Shown here: positions 25,879 through 34,433 of the stretch, one piece after another
How the letters are laid out: each line of letters begins with the position of its first letter
How positions within the stretch are numbered: position 1 is the first letter of the stretch
Assembly (NCBI RefSeq): GCF_016864195.1
Contig: NZ_CP045202.1
Coordinates: 620,001-684,000, forward strand
From: Dechloromonas sp. TW-R-39-2
GTDB taxonomy: Bacteria; Pseudomonadota; Gammaproteobacteria; Burkholderiales; Rhodocyclaceae
DNA length: 64,000 bases
Reading direction: 5' to 3'
The notes under the pieces: model-generated
The model's input: only the letters and a program-made list of their open reading frames with translations
Told to the model about the DNA's origin: nothing
Database searches by the model: none
Made by a program: the position numbers and the translations under genes

Positions 25879-26453
25879 CGATTTTATTAACCGTTGAAAA
25901 TCTGGTGGCAGGCTGGCAACAGCCTGTTACGCCGGCGCTCGACCTGAGTCTGGCGGCCGGTGAAATCGTCGGCCTGACCGGACCCAATGGGGCAGGAAAG
26001 AGCACGGTCCTGGCTGCGCTGGCCGGCCGGGCGAAAGTTTTTTCAGGCCGCATCGTGCAACCGCCCGGCTTGCGGCTTGCCCTGCAAACGCAGGATGTAC
26101 CACCGGTTGATGGTTTGCCTTTGTCGGGGCGCGAACTGCTTGCCCTGACAGCGGCCAGCCCTGCGGGGCTGCCGTCCTGGCTGAGCGAACGGCTCGACAT
26201 GCGGCTTGATCGATTGTCCGGCGGGCAGCGCCACTATCTTGCCTTGTGGGCGATTCTGCATGCCCCGGCCGACCTGATCCTGCTCGATGAGCCGACCAAT
26301 AATCTCGATGCGGCAGGGGTACGGCATTTGACGGCCCATCTGCACGATCGCGCCCGCGAAGGCGTCGGCATGATTGTTGTCAGCCACGATGCGGCATTTG
26401 TCGAGGCGGCTTGCGATCGTATCGTGACGCTGGGAGGCCGTGATGTGGAATGA
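25875..26453 (+). CDS. Metal ABC transporter ATPase
   Basis: A 192-residue nucleotide-binding subunit: Walker A GPNGAGKST near residue 38, Q-loop LQTQDVPPV, signature LSGGQRHYLALW, Walker B LILLDEPTNNLD, and switch His VVSHD. Start is TTG overlapping the previous stop (TTGA); no ATG gives a full N-terminus. It is short for the family (usually 220-260), lacking a C-terminal extension, but no core motif is missing. Overlaps the permease gene. Confidence 0.9.
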   Translation: MTILLTVENLVAGWQQPVTPALDLSLAAGEIVGLTGPNGAGKSTVLAALAGRAKVFSGRIVQPPGLRLALQTQDVPPVDGLPLSGRELLALTAASPAGLPSWLSERLDMRLDRLSGGQRHYLALWAILHAPADLILLDEPTNNLDAAGVRHLTAHLHDRAREGVGMIVVSHDAAFVEAACDRIVTLGGRDVE

Positions 26454-27207
26454 ACTGTTCCTGATCCCCTTCCTGACCGGGTTGGTGCTGGCCATCGTCC
26501 TGCCGCTGCTCGGTTGCTACCTGCGTTTGCGCGACGAATGGCTGGCCGCCTTGGCCTATTCGCACGTGGCTGCAGCCGGCGCTTTGCTGGCTTTGGTTTG
26601 CGGGATGGCGCCGATGATCGGTGGTGTTGCCGCCGCCGGTCTGGCCGGTGCGGCCAAGCGCCTGTTTGCCAGACGGCTCGATGGAGGCGCCAGCTTTGCC
26701 TTGCTGCTGATCGGCGGCTGGGCCGTCTCTGTCCTGCTCGCCGCCAATCATCCGATGGCTGAGCGCCTCGGTCATGCGCTGTTCGATGGCCAGCTTTATT
26801 TTGCGGCCACCGAGCAGTTCTGGCTGGCTGCCGGCGGTGGCTTGCTGGCCGTGATCCTGCTTCGCAAACTATCGTCCCATCTCCTGCTGGCGCATGTCTA
26901 TCCCGATTTTTTCCGGATTCGTCGTCTCAAGGCCTGGCCTGTCCAGACCGGATTCGATGTGCTGGCCGCTTTGTGCCTGGCATTGGCCACCATGAGCATG
27001 GGCGTGATGGGGGCTTTCGCGCTGGTTTTCATTCCCCCCTGGCTGGCTTTCCGGCGTGCGCCGCGCTGGGCGGCAGGCTTGCGCATGGCCGTGTTGAGCG
27101 GGGTGCTGGCTTACGTGGCAGCCTTCCTGCTCGCCCTCGGGCTGGACCAGCCTTTCGGACCTGTTTTGGCCGTCTTGCTGATCCTTGTCGGGCTGGTGAT
27201 TGCGTGA
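26443..27207 (+). CDS. Metal ABC transporter permease (ZnuB-like)
   Basis: A 254-residue inner-membrane permease of the ABC-3 (ZnuB/TroC) family with about eight hydrophobic helices. Recognisable: FLIPFLTGLVLAIVLPLLGCYLRLRDEWLAALAYSHVAAAGAL near the start, and VLAALCLALATMSMGVMGAFALVFIPPWLAFRRA in the second half. GGGAGG fits an ATG start at 26443, preceded by a GTG. Last gene of the cluster porin-binding protein-ATPase-permease. Confidence 0.9.
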   Translation: MWNELFLIPFLTGLVLAIVLPLLGCYLRLRDEWLAALAYSHVAAAGALLALVCGMAPMIGGVAAAGLAGAAKRLFARRLDGGASFALLLIGGWAVSVLLAANHPMAERLGHALFDGQLYFAATEQFWLAAGGGLLAVILLRKLSSHLLLAHVYPDFFRIRRLKAWPVQTGFDVLAALCLALATMSMGVMGAFALVFIPPWLAFRRAPRWAAGLRMAVLSGVLAYVAAFLLALGLDQPFGPVLAVLLILVGLVIA

Positions 27208-27252
27208 GGCCGGGGAGCATGCTAAAACACCGGCTCTGTACGCGGAGTCGTC

Positions 27253-28551
27253 ATGGTTTTTTCCTTTTTCAAGAAGCAGCCTCAGCAAATGCCGAAGCGC
27301 CCGGCTGCCCAGCCTCGGGCCCAAGAGCCGGTTGTACCGCCTTTTTCGCCGCCGCCCGCACCCGAGGCGTTGAGCGAGCCTCTGCCGGATCTTGAATTTA
27401 CCGTAACGCCCTTGCCCAAGCCGGTTGCGGCCAAACCTGCCGCTTTGCCGGCCGCCCCGCCGGTTGCTGCGGCGGCAAAGCCTCTGCCGCGTTCGCCGGA
27501 GCCGAACGACGATCTGGATTTCACCATTTCGCAGTTCGAGCGCGATTTTACTGATTCCAGCGTCATGGCCATCAATGTCGAGCACGATCTTGATCCGGCG
27601 CAGGGCGAGGTCGAGCGTATTGTCCTGTTGTTTGCCAACCGCCAGGATGCGGCGGCCCGCAGCGTTCTTGAAACTCTGATTCGTCATTACCAGGGCAACG
27701 AAGGGCGGCGTTTCTGGATGCTGCTGTTCGATCTCCTGCAAGTTATTGGCGACCGGCCTGCCTTCGAGCAACTCGGTATCGAATTCGCCGAGGCCTGTGA
27801 AACATCGCCGCCGGCCTGGCGCGAGGCAGCGGGTGAAGCGTTGGCCACCACCACCCTGTCCGGCGTTTTTACCTTGCAGGGCGTGTTGACCGCGGAAGAT
27901 CTGAAAAGTGTGGCCAACATCGCCGGGGTGCTGGCCAAGCGCCAGCCGGTCCGGATCGATTGCAGTCGCCTGGTCGGTTGTGACGATGAGGTGGCCGGGC
28001 AATTGGCGGCCATGCTCGCCCAGGCCCGCCGCGAAGGCGTTGCGGTGGCCGTCGACGGTGTCGAGGCTTTTCTGGTCCGCCTGAATGAACGCCTGCAGAC
28101 CGGGACGGCCAGTCATGAACCGGCATGGCTACTGCTGCTGGAGCTGCTGCAGCGCTATGCGGCGCAGGATGCTTTCGAAGAGCGGGCGGTCGATTATGCG
28201 ATCACCTTCGAACGTTCTCCCCCTTCCTGGGAAAGCTCGCCGATCGTTCGTGGAAGCCCGCCTGCCTGCCCTGCATCGGTCGATGATGCCCATTTCCTGT
28301 ATGGCGATTTGCGCGATCAGCGGTTTACCGAGCTGTCCGCCGCGCTCGCTCAGGTCGAGCTGCCGGTGATCGACTTTTCCGGTGTCAGCCGGATGGACTT
28401 TTTCTCGGCCAGCCAGCTGGCCAATTGCCTGACCCCCTTGAAGGCGGCCGGGCGTGAGGTGGTGATCCGCAGTCCGCATCATCTGGTGGCTGAACTGATG
28501 GCCCTGGTCGGACTGAACAAGGTGGCCCACATCATCGTTCCCAAATCTTGA
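27253..28551 (+). CDS. Protein with two STAS-like domains and a proline-rich N-terminus
   Basis: A 432-residue cytoplasmic protein. Residues 1-~85 are Pro/Ala-rich and probably disordered; ~86-190 form a helical segment (FTISQFERDFTDSS, VERIVLLFANRQDAAARSVLETLI); ~200-270 and ~350-430 look like STAS folds, the latter with ELPVIDFSGVSRMDFFSASQLANCLTPLKAAGREVVIRSP, the pattern of an anti-sigma-factor antagonist lipid-type STAS. STAS proteins mediate switchable protein contacts. No partner kinase lies nearby; it directly precedes hslVU. The role is unknown. Confidence 0.7.
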   Translation: MVFSFFKKQPQQMPKRPAAQPRAQEPVVPPFSPPPAPEALSEPLPDLEFTVTPLPKPVAAKPAALPAAPPVAAAAKPLPRSPEPNDDLDFTISQFERDFTDSSVMAINVEHDLDPAQGEVERIVLLFANRQDAAARSVLETLIRHYQGNEGRRFWMLLFDLLQVIGDRPAFEQLGIEFAEACETSPPAWREAAGEALATTTLSGVFTLQGVLTAEDLKSVANIAGVLAKRQPVRIDCSRLVGCDDEVAGQLAAMLAQARREGVAVAVDGVEAFLVRLNERLQTGTASHEPAWLLLLELLQRYAAQDAFEERAVDYAITFERSPPSWESSPIVRGSPPACPASVDDAHFLYGDLRDQRFTELSAALAQVELPVIDFSGVSRMDFFSASQLANCLTPLKAAGREVVIRSPHHLVAELMALVGLNKVAHIIVPKS

Positions 28552-28566
28552 ATCTTAGGAAATAGC

Positions 28567-29103
28567 ATGGAGCAATATCACGGCACGACCATCCTGTCCG
28601 TGCGCCGCGGCAATTTGGTGGCTATGGGCGGCGACGGTCAGGTCACGCTGGGCAATGTGGTGATCAAATCGACCGCACGCAAGGTGCGCCGGCTTTACCA
28701 AGGCCGCATTCTGGCCGGCTTTGCCGGCGGTACGGCCGATGCCTTTACGCTTTTCGAGCGTTTTGAAGCCAAGCTGGAAAAGCACCAGGGCAATCTGCTG
28801 CGTTCGGCCGTCGAACTGGCCAAGGACTGGCGTTCCGACCGCGCCCTGCGCCGTCTGGAAGCAATGCTTTCGGTGGCCGACAAGGAAGTCTCGCTGATCA
28901 TCACCGGCAACGGGGATGTGCTCGAACCGGAACACGGCATCGTCGCCATCGGCTCGGGCGGTTCCTACGCCCAGAGCGCGGCGCGTGCGCTGCTTGAAAA
29001 TACCGAGCTGTCGCCGCGTGACATCGTCACCAAGTCGCTGGAGATTGCCGGCGATATTTGTATCTATACCAACCGCAACTTTACGATCGAGGCGCTCGAA
29101 TGA
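28567..29103 (+). CDS. hslV: ATP-dependent protease peptidase subunit HslV
   Basis: A 178-residue proteasome-like peptidase. The catalytic N-terminal Thr after processing lies in [11 protein letters not shown] (Thr7 or Thr8), followed by [22 protein letters not shown] and [27 protein letters not shown]. It forms dodecamers capped by HslU. TAGGA lies 8 bases before the ATG. It overlaps hslU by 4 bases (ATGA). Confidence 0.96.
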   Translation: MEQYHGTTILSVRRGNLVAMGGDGQVTLGNVVIKSTARKVRRLYQGRILAGFAGGTADAFTLFERFEAKLEKHQGNLLRSAVELAKDWRSDRALRRLEAMLSVADKEVSLIITGNGDVLEPEHGIVAIGSGGSYAQSAARALLENTELSPRDIVTKSLEIAGDICIYTNRNFTIEALE

Positions 29104-30446
29104 GTGGTGCAGAGATGACGCCGCAGGAAATTGTCTCCGAACTGGACAAGCACATCGTTGGCCAGCACAACGCCAAGAAATCCGTCGCGATTGCGCTGCG
29201 CAACCGCTGGCGCCGCGCCCAGGTGGCGGAGCCGTTGCGCCAGGAAATCACGCCGAAAAACATTCTGATGATCGGGCCGACCGGTGTCGGCAAGACTGAA
29301 ATCGCGCGTCGTCTGGCCCGCTTGGCCAACGCGCCCTTCATCAAGATCGAGGCGACGAAATTCACCGAAGTCGGCTATGTCGGCCGCGATGTCGAGACGA
29401 TCATCCGCGATCTGGTCGAAATGGCCATCAAGTCGCACCGTGAGCGGGCGATGAAGAGCATGCGCGCCCGGGCCGAGGATGCGGCCGAAGATCGTATTCT
29501 CGATGTGCTGTTGCCGCCGGCGCGCAGCCCTGGGTTTTTTGCCGAAAACAGCGAGTCGACCGCGACGGATAACACGACGCGCCAGAAATTCCGCAAGAAG
29601 CTGCGCGAAGGCGAACTGGACGACAAGGAAATCGATGTCGATCTCGCGGCGCCATCGATGCAGGCTGAAATCTTCGCGCCGCCAGGTATGGAGGAACTGA
29701 CCCAGCAGATTCAGGGGATGTTCCAGAACATGGGCGGCGGCAAGAAAAAATCGCGCAAGCTGAAGGTCAAGGAAGCACTCAGGCTGCTGACCGACGAAGA
29801 GGCGGCCAAGCTGGTCAATGATGAAGAGGTCAAGCTGGAGGCGGTCAAGGCGGTCGAGCAGAACGGTATCGTTTTCCTCGATGAGCTCGACAAGATCGCC
29901 AGCCGTTCGGACAGCCATGGTGCCGATGTCTCGCGTCAGGGCGTGCAGCGCGACCTGTTGCCGCTGGTTGAAGGGACTACCGTGTCGACCAAGTACGGCA
30001 TGATCAAGACCGACCATATCCTGTTCATTGCTTCCGGTGCCTTCCATTTGTCGAAGCCGTCCGACCTGATCCCGGAACTGCAGGGCCGTTTCCCGATTCG
30101 TGTCGAGCTGGATTCGCTGTCAGTGGCCGATTTTGAATGCATCCTGACCCAGACCGATGCTTGCCTGACGCGCCAGTATCAGGCCCTGCTCGAAACCGAG
30201 GGTGTGCATCTCGAATTTGCCGCCGACGGTATTCGCCGCTTGGCCGAGATTGCTTTCCAGGTCAATGAGAAAACCGAGAATATCGGTGCCCGTCGCCTGC
30301 ATACCGTGATGGAAAAGCTGCTCGAAGAGATTTCCTTCGATGCCGGCAAGGCCGGGATGGAAACGATCCTGATCGATGCGGCGGTGGTCAATCAGCGGCT
30401 CGGTGAATTGGCGGCTGATGAGGATTTGTCGCGCTACGTGCTGTAA
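29100..30446 (+). CDS. hslU: ATP-dependent protease ATPase subunit HslU
   Basis: A 448-residue AAA+ unfoldase that feeds Hsl[35 protein letters not shown] start, Walker [10 protein letters not shown], Walker [11 protein letters not shown], the I-domain insert at ~110-240, sensor/Arg finger GRFPIRVEL, and the C-terminal tail ending DLSRYVL that inserts into HslV. The start at 29100 overlaps the hslV stop; a longer reading of the frame would not be in register with relatives. Confidence 0.96.
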   Translation: MSGAEMTPQEIVSELDKHIVGQHNAKKSVAIALRNRWRRAQVAEPLRQEITPKNILMIGPTGVGKTEIARRLARLANAPFIKIEATKFTEVGYVGRDVETIIRDLVEMAIKSHRERAMKSMRARAEDAAEDRILDVLLPPARSPGFFAENSESTATDNTTRQKFRKKLREGELDDKEIDVDLAAPSMQAEIFAPPGMEELTQQIQGMFQNMGGGKKKSRKLKVKEALRLLTDEEAAKLVNDEEVKLEAVKAVEQNGIVFLDELDKIASRSDSHGADVSRQGVQRDLLPLVEGTTVSTKYGMIKTDHILFIASGAFHLSKPSDLIPELQGRFPIRVELDSLSVADFECILTQTDACLTRQYQALLETEGVHLEFAADGIRRLAEIAFQVNEKTENIGARRLHTVMEKLLEEISFDAGKAGMETILIDAAVVNQRLGELAADEDLSRYVL

Positions 30447-30491
30447 ACGGTCGCTTCCGGCCATTTTCATCAATTATTTTCGGGGCATGAC

Positions 30492-31379
30492 TTGGCCGAC
30501 CAGAGTTTGACCTTCCGCTTGCTGGCGATTCTTTTCCCCATTTTCGGGATTGTGGCGGCCGGGTTCTTTTATGCCCGCAAACACAAGCCGGAAATGGCGG
30601 TCGCGAATCGCCTGAATATGGATATTTTCGTTCCAGCCCTGGTTTTTGCGGCCATGGCCGGCAAATCCTTCGATCTGCAGGCGTACGCACCGCTCGCTCT
30701 GGGTGGCTTCATCGTTCTGGCGACGTGCGGCATTCTGGCCTGGGGCATTGCCGGACTGATTGGCAGCCAGCCGAAAACGCTGGCGCCGCCGATGATGTTC
30801 AACAATTCCGGCAATATCGGCCTGCCGCTTGCCGTGCTGGCTTGGGGAGAAGCAGCGTTGCCGGCGGCGGTCATCTTGTTCATGGTCGAGAATACGCTGC
30901 ATTTTTCCTTCGGCGCCCGCCTGCTCGACCCGACGACCCGAATTCTGACCTTGTGGCGCATCCCCGTCGTTTTTGCCGCAATTGCAGGGTTGACCGTGGC
31001 ATTGCTCAATATCGCGATTTGGCCGCCGCTGATCATCGCCATCAAGATGCTCGGCGATGTTTCCGTACCGCTGCTGCTGTTTTCACTCGGTGTGCGGATG
31101 ACCGATGTGTCGTTCAGCGAATGGAAAGTGGCGACCGGCAGTGCCATTCTCCGCCCGCTGGCCGGGATGCTGATTGCGACCGGCGCGATTCAACTGCTCG
31201 GCTTGCAAGGGCGGGATGCCGCGATGTTGCTGGTTTTTGGCGCTTTGCCGCCGGCTGTGCTCAATTTTCTGTTTGCCGAGCGCTACAAGCAGGAGCCGCA
31301 TCGCGTTGCTTCCATCGTCTTGATTGGCAACCTCGGGGCCTTGTTTTTCCTGCCGCTGGCCCTGGTGCTGGTGCTTTAG
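30492..31379 (+). CDS. AEC-family transporter (auxin efflux carrier type)
   Basis: A 295-residue inner-membrane transporter with about ten helices in two repeats: LLAILFPIFGIVAAGFFYARKHKPEMAVANRLNMDIFVPALVF in the first half and NNSGNIGLPLAVLAWG with the crossover Asn-Asn motif, then SVPLLLFSLGVRM and FGALPPAVLNFLFAERYKQ in the second. Bacterial AEC proteins export small organic acids such as malonate or malate; substrate unknown. The start appears to be TTG with CGGGG upstream, since no ATG fits. Confidence 0.88.
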   Translation: MADQSLTFRLLAILFPIFGIVAAGFFYARKHKPEMAVANRLNMDIFVPALVFAAMAGKSFDLQAYAPLALGGFIVLATCGILAWGIAGLIGSQPKTLAPPMMFNNSGNIGLPLAVLAWGEAALPAAVILFMVENTLHFSFGARLLDPTTRILTLWRIPVVFAAIAGLTVALLNIAIWPPLIIAIKMLGDVSVPLLLFSLGVRMTDVSFSEWKVATGSAILRPLAGMLIATGAIQLLGLQGRDAAMLLVFGALPPAVLNFLFAERYKQEPHRVASIVLIGNLGALFFLPLALVLVL

Positions 31380-31412
31380 ACGGCGTTGCCAGGCTCAGTC
31401 AGATAGCGCGAA

Positions 31413-31829
31413 TCAGCCCAGCCGCCCGAGTTGGCGGCGGTCGCGTTTGGTCGGGCGGCCGTGCAGGTCGGCTGCCGGATCGGCCTGATACTTGCGCATT
31501 TCCTGCCGAGCTTCGCGGGCAGCAATGCTCTCGGCGCTTTCTTCATAAAGCAGCCGGGCTTCGGGGGCGGGGCCGCGTTTGTCGGACAGCGCCTTGACGC
31601 TGACCTGCCAGCAAACTTCGCCGTTGCTGATTTCAAGCCGGTCGTCGATCCTGATTTCGCGGGCCGCCTTGACCCGGGCACCATTGACCTGGACCTTGCC
31701 GCCGTTGATCGCTTCGCTGGCGAGCGAGCGTGTCTTGAAGAAACGCCCGGCCCACAGCCACTTATCGAGGCGCAACTCGGGCTCCGGCAGGCTGGCACTG
31801 GCCTTCGCCACGGTCGATGATCTGGCCAT
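31413..31829 (-). CDS. S4-domain RNA-binding protein (Hsp15-like)
   Basis: About 138 residues. An S4 domain at ~18-65 (LRLDKWLWAGRFFKTRSLASEAINGGKVQVNG) is followed by VKAAREIRIDDRLEI and a basic tail, the arrangement of heat-shock protein 15, which binds stalled 50S subunits carrying nascent chains. The start is uncertain: the ATG at 31829 overlaps the upstream phosphatase gene by 68 bases and has no clear Shine-Dalgarno; a GTG slightly downstream is possible. Confidence 0.8.
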   Translation of the reverse strand: MARSSTVAKASASLPEPELRLDKWLWAGRFFKTRSLASEAINGGKVQVNGARVKAAREIRIDDRLEISNGEVCWQVSVKALSDKRGPAPEARLLYEESAESIAAREARQEMRKYQADPAADLHGRPTKRDRRQLGRLG

Positions 31830-32628
31830 CGACGCTGATTGCCTGCCAGCGATAACGCTGTTCATCCAGTTCCAGGCGCATGAAGCCCCAGTTTCCGTAG
31901 TGCGCCCGGTTTGAGCGGGCATTGCTCCAGCCTGCGCCGTAAAGGACGGCACCGGCATTGCCGCTGATGAATGAGGCGACGCCGAAGGGCGAGGGTTTGC
32001 CGTCGCGGTCGACGGCGGGCAAGGCTTCGAAATGATGGTCGTGCCCGTGCAGCGTGAAGCTGGCCTGGCCTTGCAGGCGTTCCCACAGCGGCTGGGTAAA
32101 GCGGTTGTCGCCGTGCTTGCCGGAAGACCAGCGCGGGTGATGCCAGGCGGCGATCAGGCATAGCCCGGCTTGTGCCGGCAGCTGCTTGTCGAGCCAGCCC
32201 AGTTGTTTTTCCCATGCGTCATCGCGCAGATTGCTGTTGAGCATGACCAGGCGCCACGGCCCGCCGAGCGATTCGATACGCGGCACCGGACCGGGAAATA
32301 CACTGAAAAATCCGCTTTGTTCGCCGGCGTGCCAATCATGGTTGCCGGGGACGGCAAAGCGGGTTTTGAACGGCGCGTAATGCTTTTCGTGACAGGTTTG
32401 CAGTTGCTCATGAGTTGCGACCGGGTAGCCCAGATCGCCGACTTCGATGAGGCTGGCCTTGCTCCAGTCGGCTTGCTGCTGCAGCGCCCGCACCACTTGC
32501 GCGGTTCCTTCAAGCTCGCAATCGCCAGTATCGCCGATCACGAAAAACACCCGATTTTCGGCGTTGACCGCAAGGCTGGCAGCACCAAGCAGTGCGGCCA
32601 GCAGGACATGCCTCAAGCGTCGTTTCAT
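31762..32628 (-). CDS. Secreted calcineurin-like metallophosphoesterase
   Basis: A 288-residue phosphatase. Signal peptide to ~residue 23 (HVLLAALLGAASLAVNA), then metal-binding motifs of the family: FVIGDTGDCE, VGDLGYPVA, VPGNHDWHAGE, AWHHPRWSSGKHG and LHGHDHHFEAL. Probably a periplasmic acid phosphatase of the purple-acid/tartrate-resistant type; substrate unknown. Located 3 bases after lysA on the same strand and overlapping the S4 gene, so possibly one unit. Confidence 0.85.
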   Translation of the reverse strand: MKRRLRHVLLAALLGAASLAVNAENRVFFVIGDTGDCELEGTAQVVRALQQQADWSKASLIEVGDLGYPVATHEQLQTCHEKHYAPFKTRFAVPGNHDWHAGEQSGFFSVFPGPVPRIESLGGPWRLVMLNSNLRDDAWEKQLGWLDKQLPAQAGLCLIAAWHHPRWSSGKHGDNRFTQPLWERLQGQASFTLHGHDHHFEALPAVDRDGKPSPFGVASFISGNAGAVLYGAGWSNARSNRAHYGNWGFMRLELDEQRYRWQAISVDGQIIDRGEGQCQPAGARVAPR

Positions 32629-32631
32629 GAC

Positions 32632-33891
32632 TTACGGCAGCAGTTGTTCGCCGGCGTAGAGTTGTTCAACCGTTTCGCGCTGGCGAATCAGATGAACCTT
32701 ATCGCCATCGACCATGACTTCCACTGCTCGCGGCCGGGTGTTGTAGTTGGAACTCATCGCCATGCCATAGGCGCCGGCTGACATCACGGCCAGCAGGTCG
32801 CCCGGTGCGATGGTCAGCGGGCGTGCCTGGCCGAGGAAATCGCCGGTTTCGCACACCGGACCGACCACGTCATAGGCCCGGCTTTCACCGTCGCGCGGGG
32901 CGACCGGCAGGATGTCGTGCCAGGCTTCGTAGAGCGCCGGGCGCATCAGGTCGTTCATCGCCGCATCGATGATTGCAAAGCTCTTGCCTTCGCCGGGCTT
33001 GAGATATTCGACGCGCGTCAGCAGCAGGCCGGCATTGCCGACCAGGCGACGACCCGGTTCGAGCACGATCTGCAGGCCGCGGCCTGCCAGCTTGTCGAGC
33101 AGTGGCGTCAGGTAGGCGTCGACGGTTGGCTGAACCTGGTCGTCCTTGTATTTGATGCCCAGACCGCCACCGAGGTCGAGGTGGTGAATGTGGATGCCTT
33201 CTGCGGTCAACTGGTCGATCAGGGCCAAAATGCGCTCAAGGGCTTCGACAAAGGGTGACGGGTCGAGCAGTTGCGAACCAATGTGGCAGTCGATGCCGGC
33301 CACTTCGATATTCGGCAGGGCAGCGGCGCGGCGGTAAATGCCGAGCGCATCGTCGTAGGCCACGCCGAACTTGGCTTCCTTCAGACCGGTCGAGATATAA
33401 GGGTGGGTTTTGGGATCAACGTTGGGATTGACCCGCAGGCTGATCGGCGCCTTTTTGCCACACTGGCCGGCGACTTCGTTCAAACGCTCAAGTTCGGCAG
33501 CCGATTCGACGTTGAAACAGAAAATGCCGACATCCAGCGCCAGCTTCATTTCCGCTGCTGTTTTGCCGACGCCGGAGAAAACGACTTTTTTCGGATCGGC
33601 ACCAGCCGCCAGAACGCGCTGCAACTCACCGCCGGAGACGATGTCGAAACCTGCGCCGAGGCGGGCGAAGACATTCAGGATGGCGAGGTTGGAGTTGGCT
33701 TTGACGGCAAAGCAGACGAGCGAACCCTGACCGGCCGGGTGGGCGCCCAGTACGTCATGAAATTCGCCGAGCGAGGCTTCAAGTGCAGCACGCGAATAGA
33801 CGTAGGCTGGCGTGCCGAATTGGTCGGCAATAGCGGGCAGGGCGACGGATTCGGCGTGCAGGACGCCGTTTTTCAGGGTAAATGAGCTCAT
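32632..33891 (-). CDS. lysA: Diaminopimelate decarboxylase
   Basis: A 419-residue PLP enzyme for the last step of lysine synthesis. PLP-binding Lys64 in VCFAVKANSN, HIGSQLLDPSPF, the glycine loop LGGGLGIKYKDD, EPGRRLVGNAGLLLTRVEYLK and the CETGDFLGQ motif carrying the active-site Cys from the other subunit. Overlaps lptM by 4 bases. The order lptM-lysA, diverging from cyaY, is standard in betaproteobacteria. Confidence 0.96.
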   Translation of the reverse strand: MSSFTLKNGVLHAESVALPAIADQFGTPAYVYSRAALEASLGEFHDVLGAHPAGQGSLVCFAVKANSNLAILNVFARLGAGFDIVSGGELQRVLAAGADPKKVVFSGVGKTAAEMKLALDVGIFCFNVESAAELERLNEVAGQCGKKAPISLRVNPNVDPKTHPYISTGLKEAKFGVAYDDALGIYRRAAALPNIEVAGIDCHIGSQLLDPSPFVEALERILALIDQLTAEGIHIHHLDLGGGLGIKYKDDQVQPTVDAYLTPLLDKLAGRGLQIVLEPGRRLVGNAGLLLTRVEYLKPGEGKSFAIIDAAMNDLMRPALYEAWHDILPVAPRDGESRAYDVVGPVCETGDFLGQARPLTIAPGDLLAVMSAGAYGMAMSSNYNTRPRAVEVMVDGDKVHLIRQRETVEQLYAGEQLLP

Positions 33892-34073
33892 TGGGTATTT
33901 GATTTGGCGTCCGTGTTAACATCCGGCGCGCTGGGTTTGGGGGCTGGTTTTGTTGGTTTTGAGTTGCCGAGCAGTGGGCTCGGCGGTGGGCCCGGCGGTA
34001 GTTCAAGTCCGGGGCCTTTCAAGCCGCAGCCGGCAAGGCAGAGAGTCAGTAAAATAGCGGCAGTTCGGGACAT
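33888..34073 (-). CDS. lptM: Small lipoprotein LptM (YifL-like)
   Basis: A 61-residue outer-membrane lipoprotein: signal MSRTAAILLTLCLAGCGLKGP with lipobox LAGC (lipidated Cys16) directly followed by the conserved GLKGPG, then a Pro-rich tail. LptM assists assembly of the LptD-LptE LPS translocon. The start at 34073 is chosen because the 13 residues ahead of it would break the signal peptide. Divergent from cyaY with ~40 bases between. Confidence 0.9.
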   Translation of the reverse strand: MSRTAAILLTLCLAGCGLKGPGLELPPGPPPSPLLGNSKPTKPAPKPSAPDVNTDAKSNTQ

Positions 34074-34115
34074 GAGTGACGGACCGGTCAGCAAAGAACA
34101 GGATGGTAGCACACG

Positions 34116-34433
34116 ATGGATGACAAGGAATTCAACGGCTTGGCCGATGCGGCGCTAGCCCGGATCGACGCTGCGCTGGATGTTTGCGAGGCAGATATCG
34201 ACTTCGAACTCGCCGCTGGCGGCGTGCTGGAAATCGAATTCGAGGATGGCAGCAAGATCATCGTCAATCGCCACGGGGTAGCGCGGGAAATCTGGGTGGC
34301 CGCTCGTGCCGGCGGATTCCATTTTCGCTGGGACGGTAGTGCTTGGGTCGATACCCGCGATGGTGCCGAACTGATGCAAAAGCTTTCGGCACTCGCCAGT
34401 CAGCAGGCTGGCGAGGCCGTCGTTCTCGACTGA
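34116..34433 (+). CDS. cyaY: Frataxin-like iron donor CyaY
   Basis: A 105-residue frataxin homologue: acidic first helix (ADAALARIDAALDVCEADIDFEL) that binds iron, then LEIEFEDGSKIIVNRHGVAREIWVAARAGGFHF with the invariant sheet Trp, and WVDTRDGAEL. It regulates Fe-S cluster assembly. Stop codon is immediately followed by the stop of the converging mrcA gene within the palindrome CGACTGATCAGTCG. Confidence 0.95.
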   Translation: MDDKEFNGLADAALARIDAALDVCEADIDFELAAGGVLEIEFEDGSKIIVNRHGVAREIWVAARAGGFHFRWDGSAWVDTRDGAELMQKLSALASQQAGEAVVLD

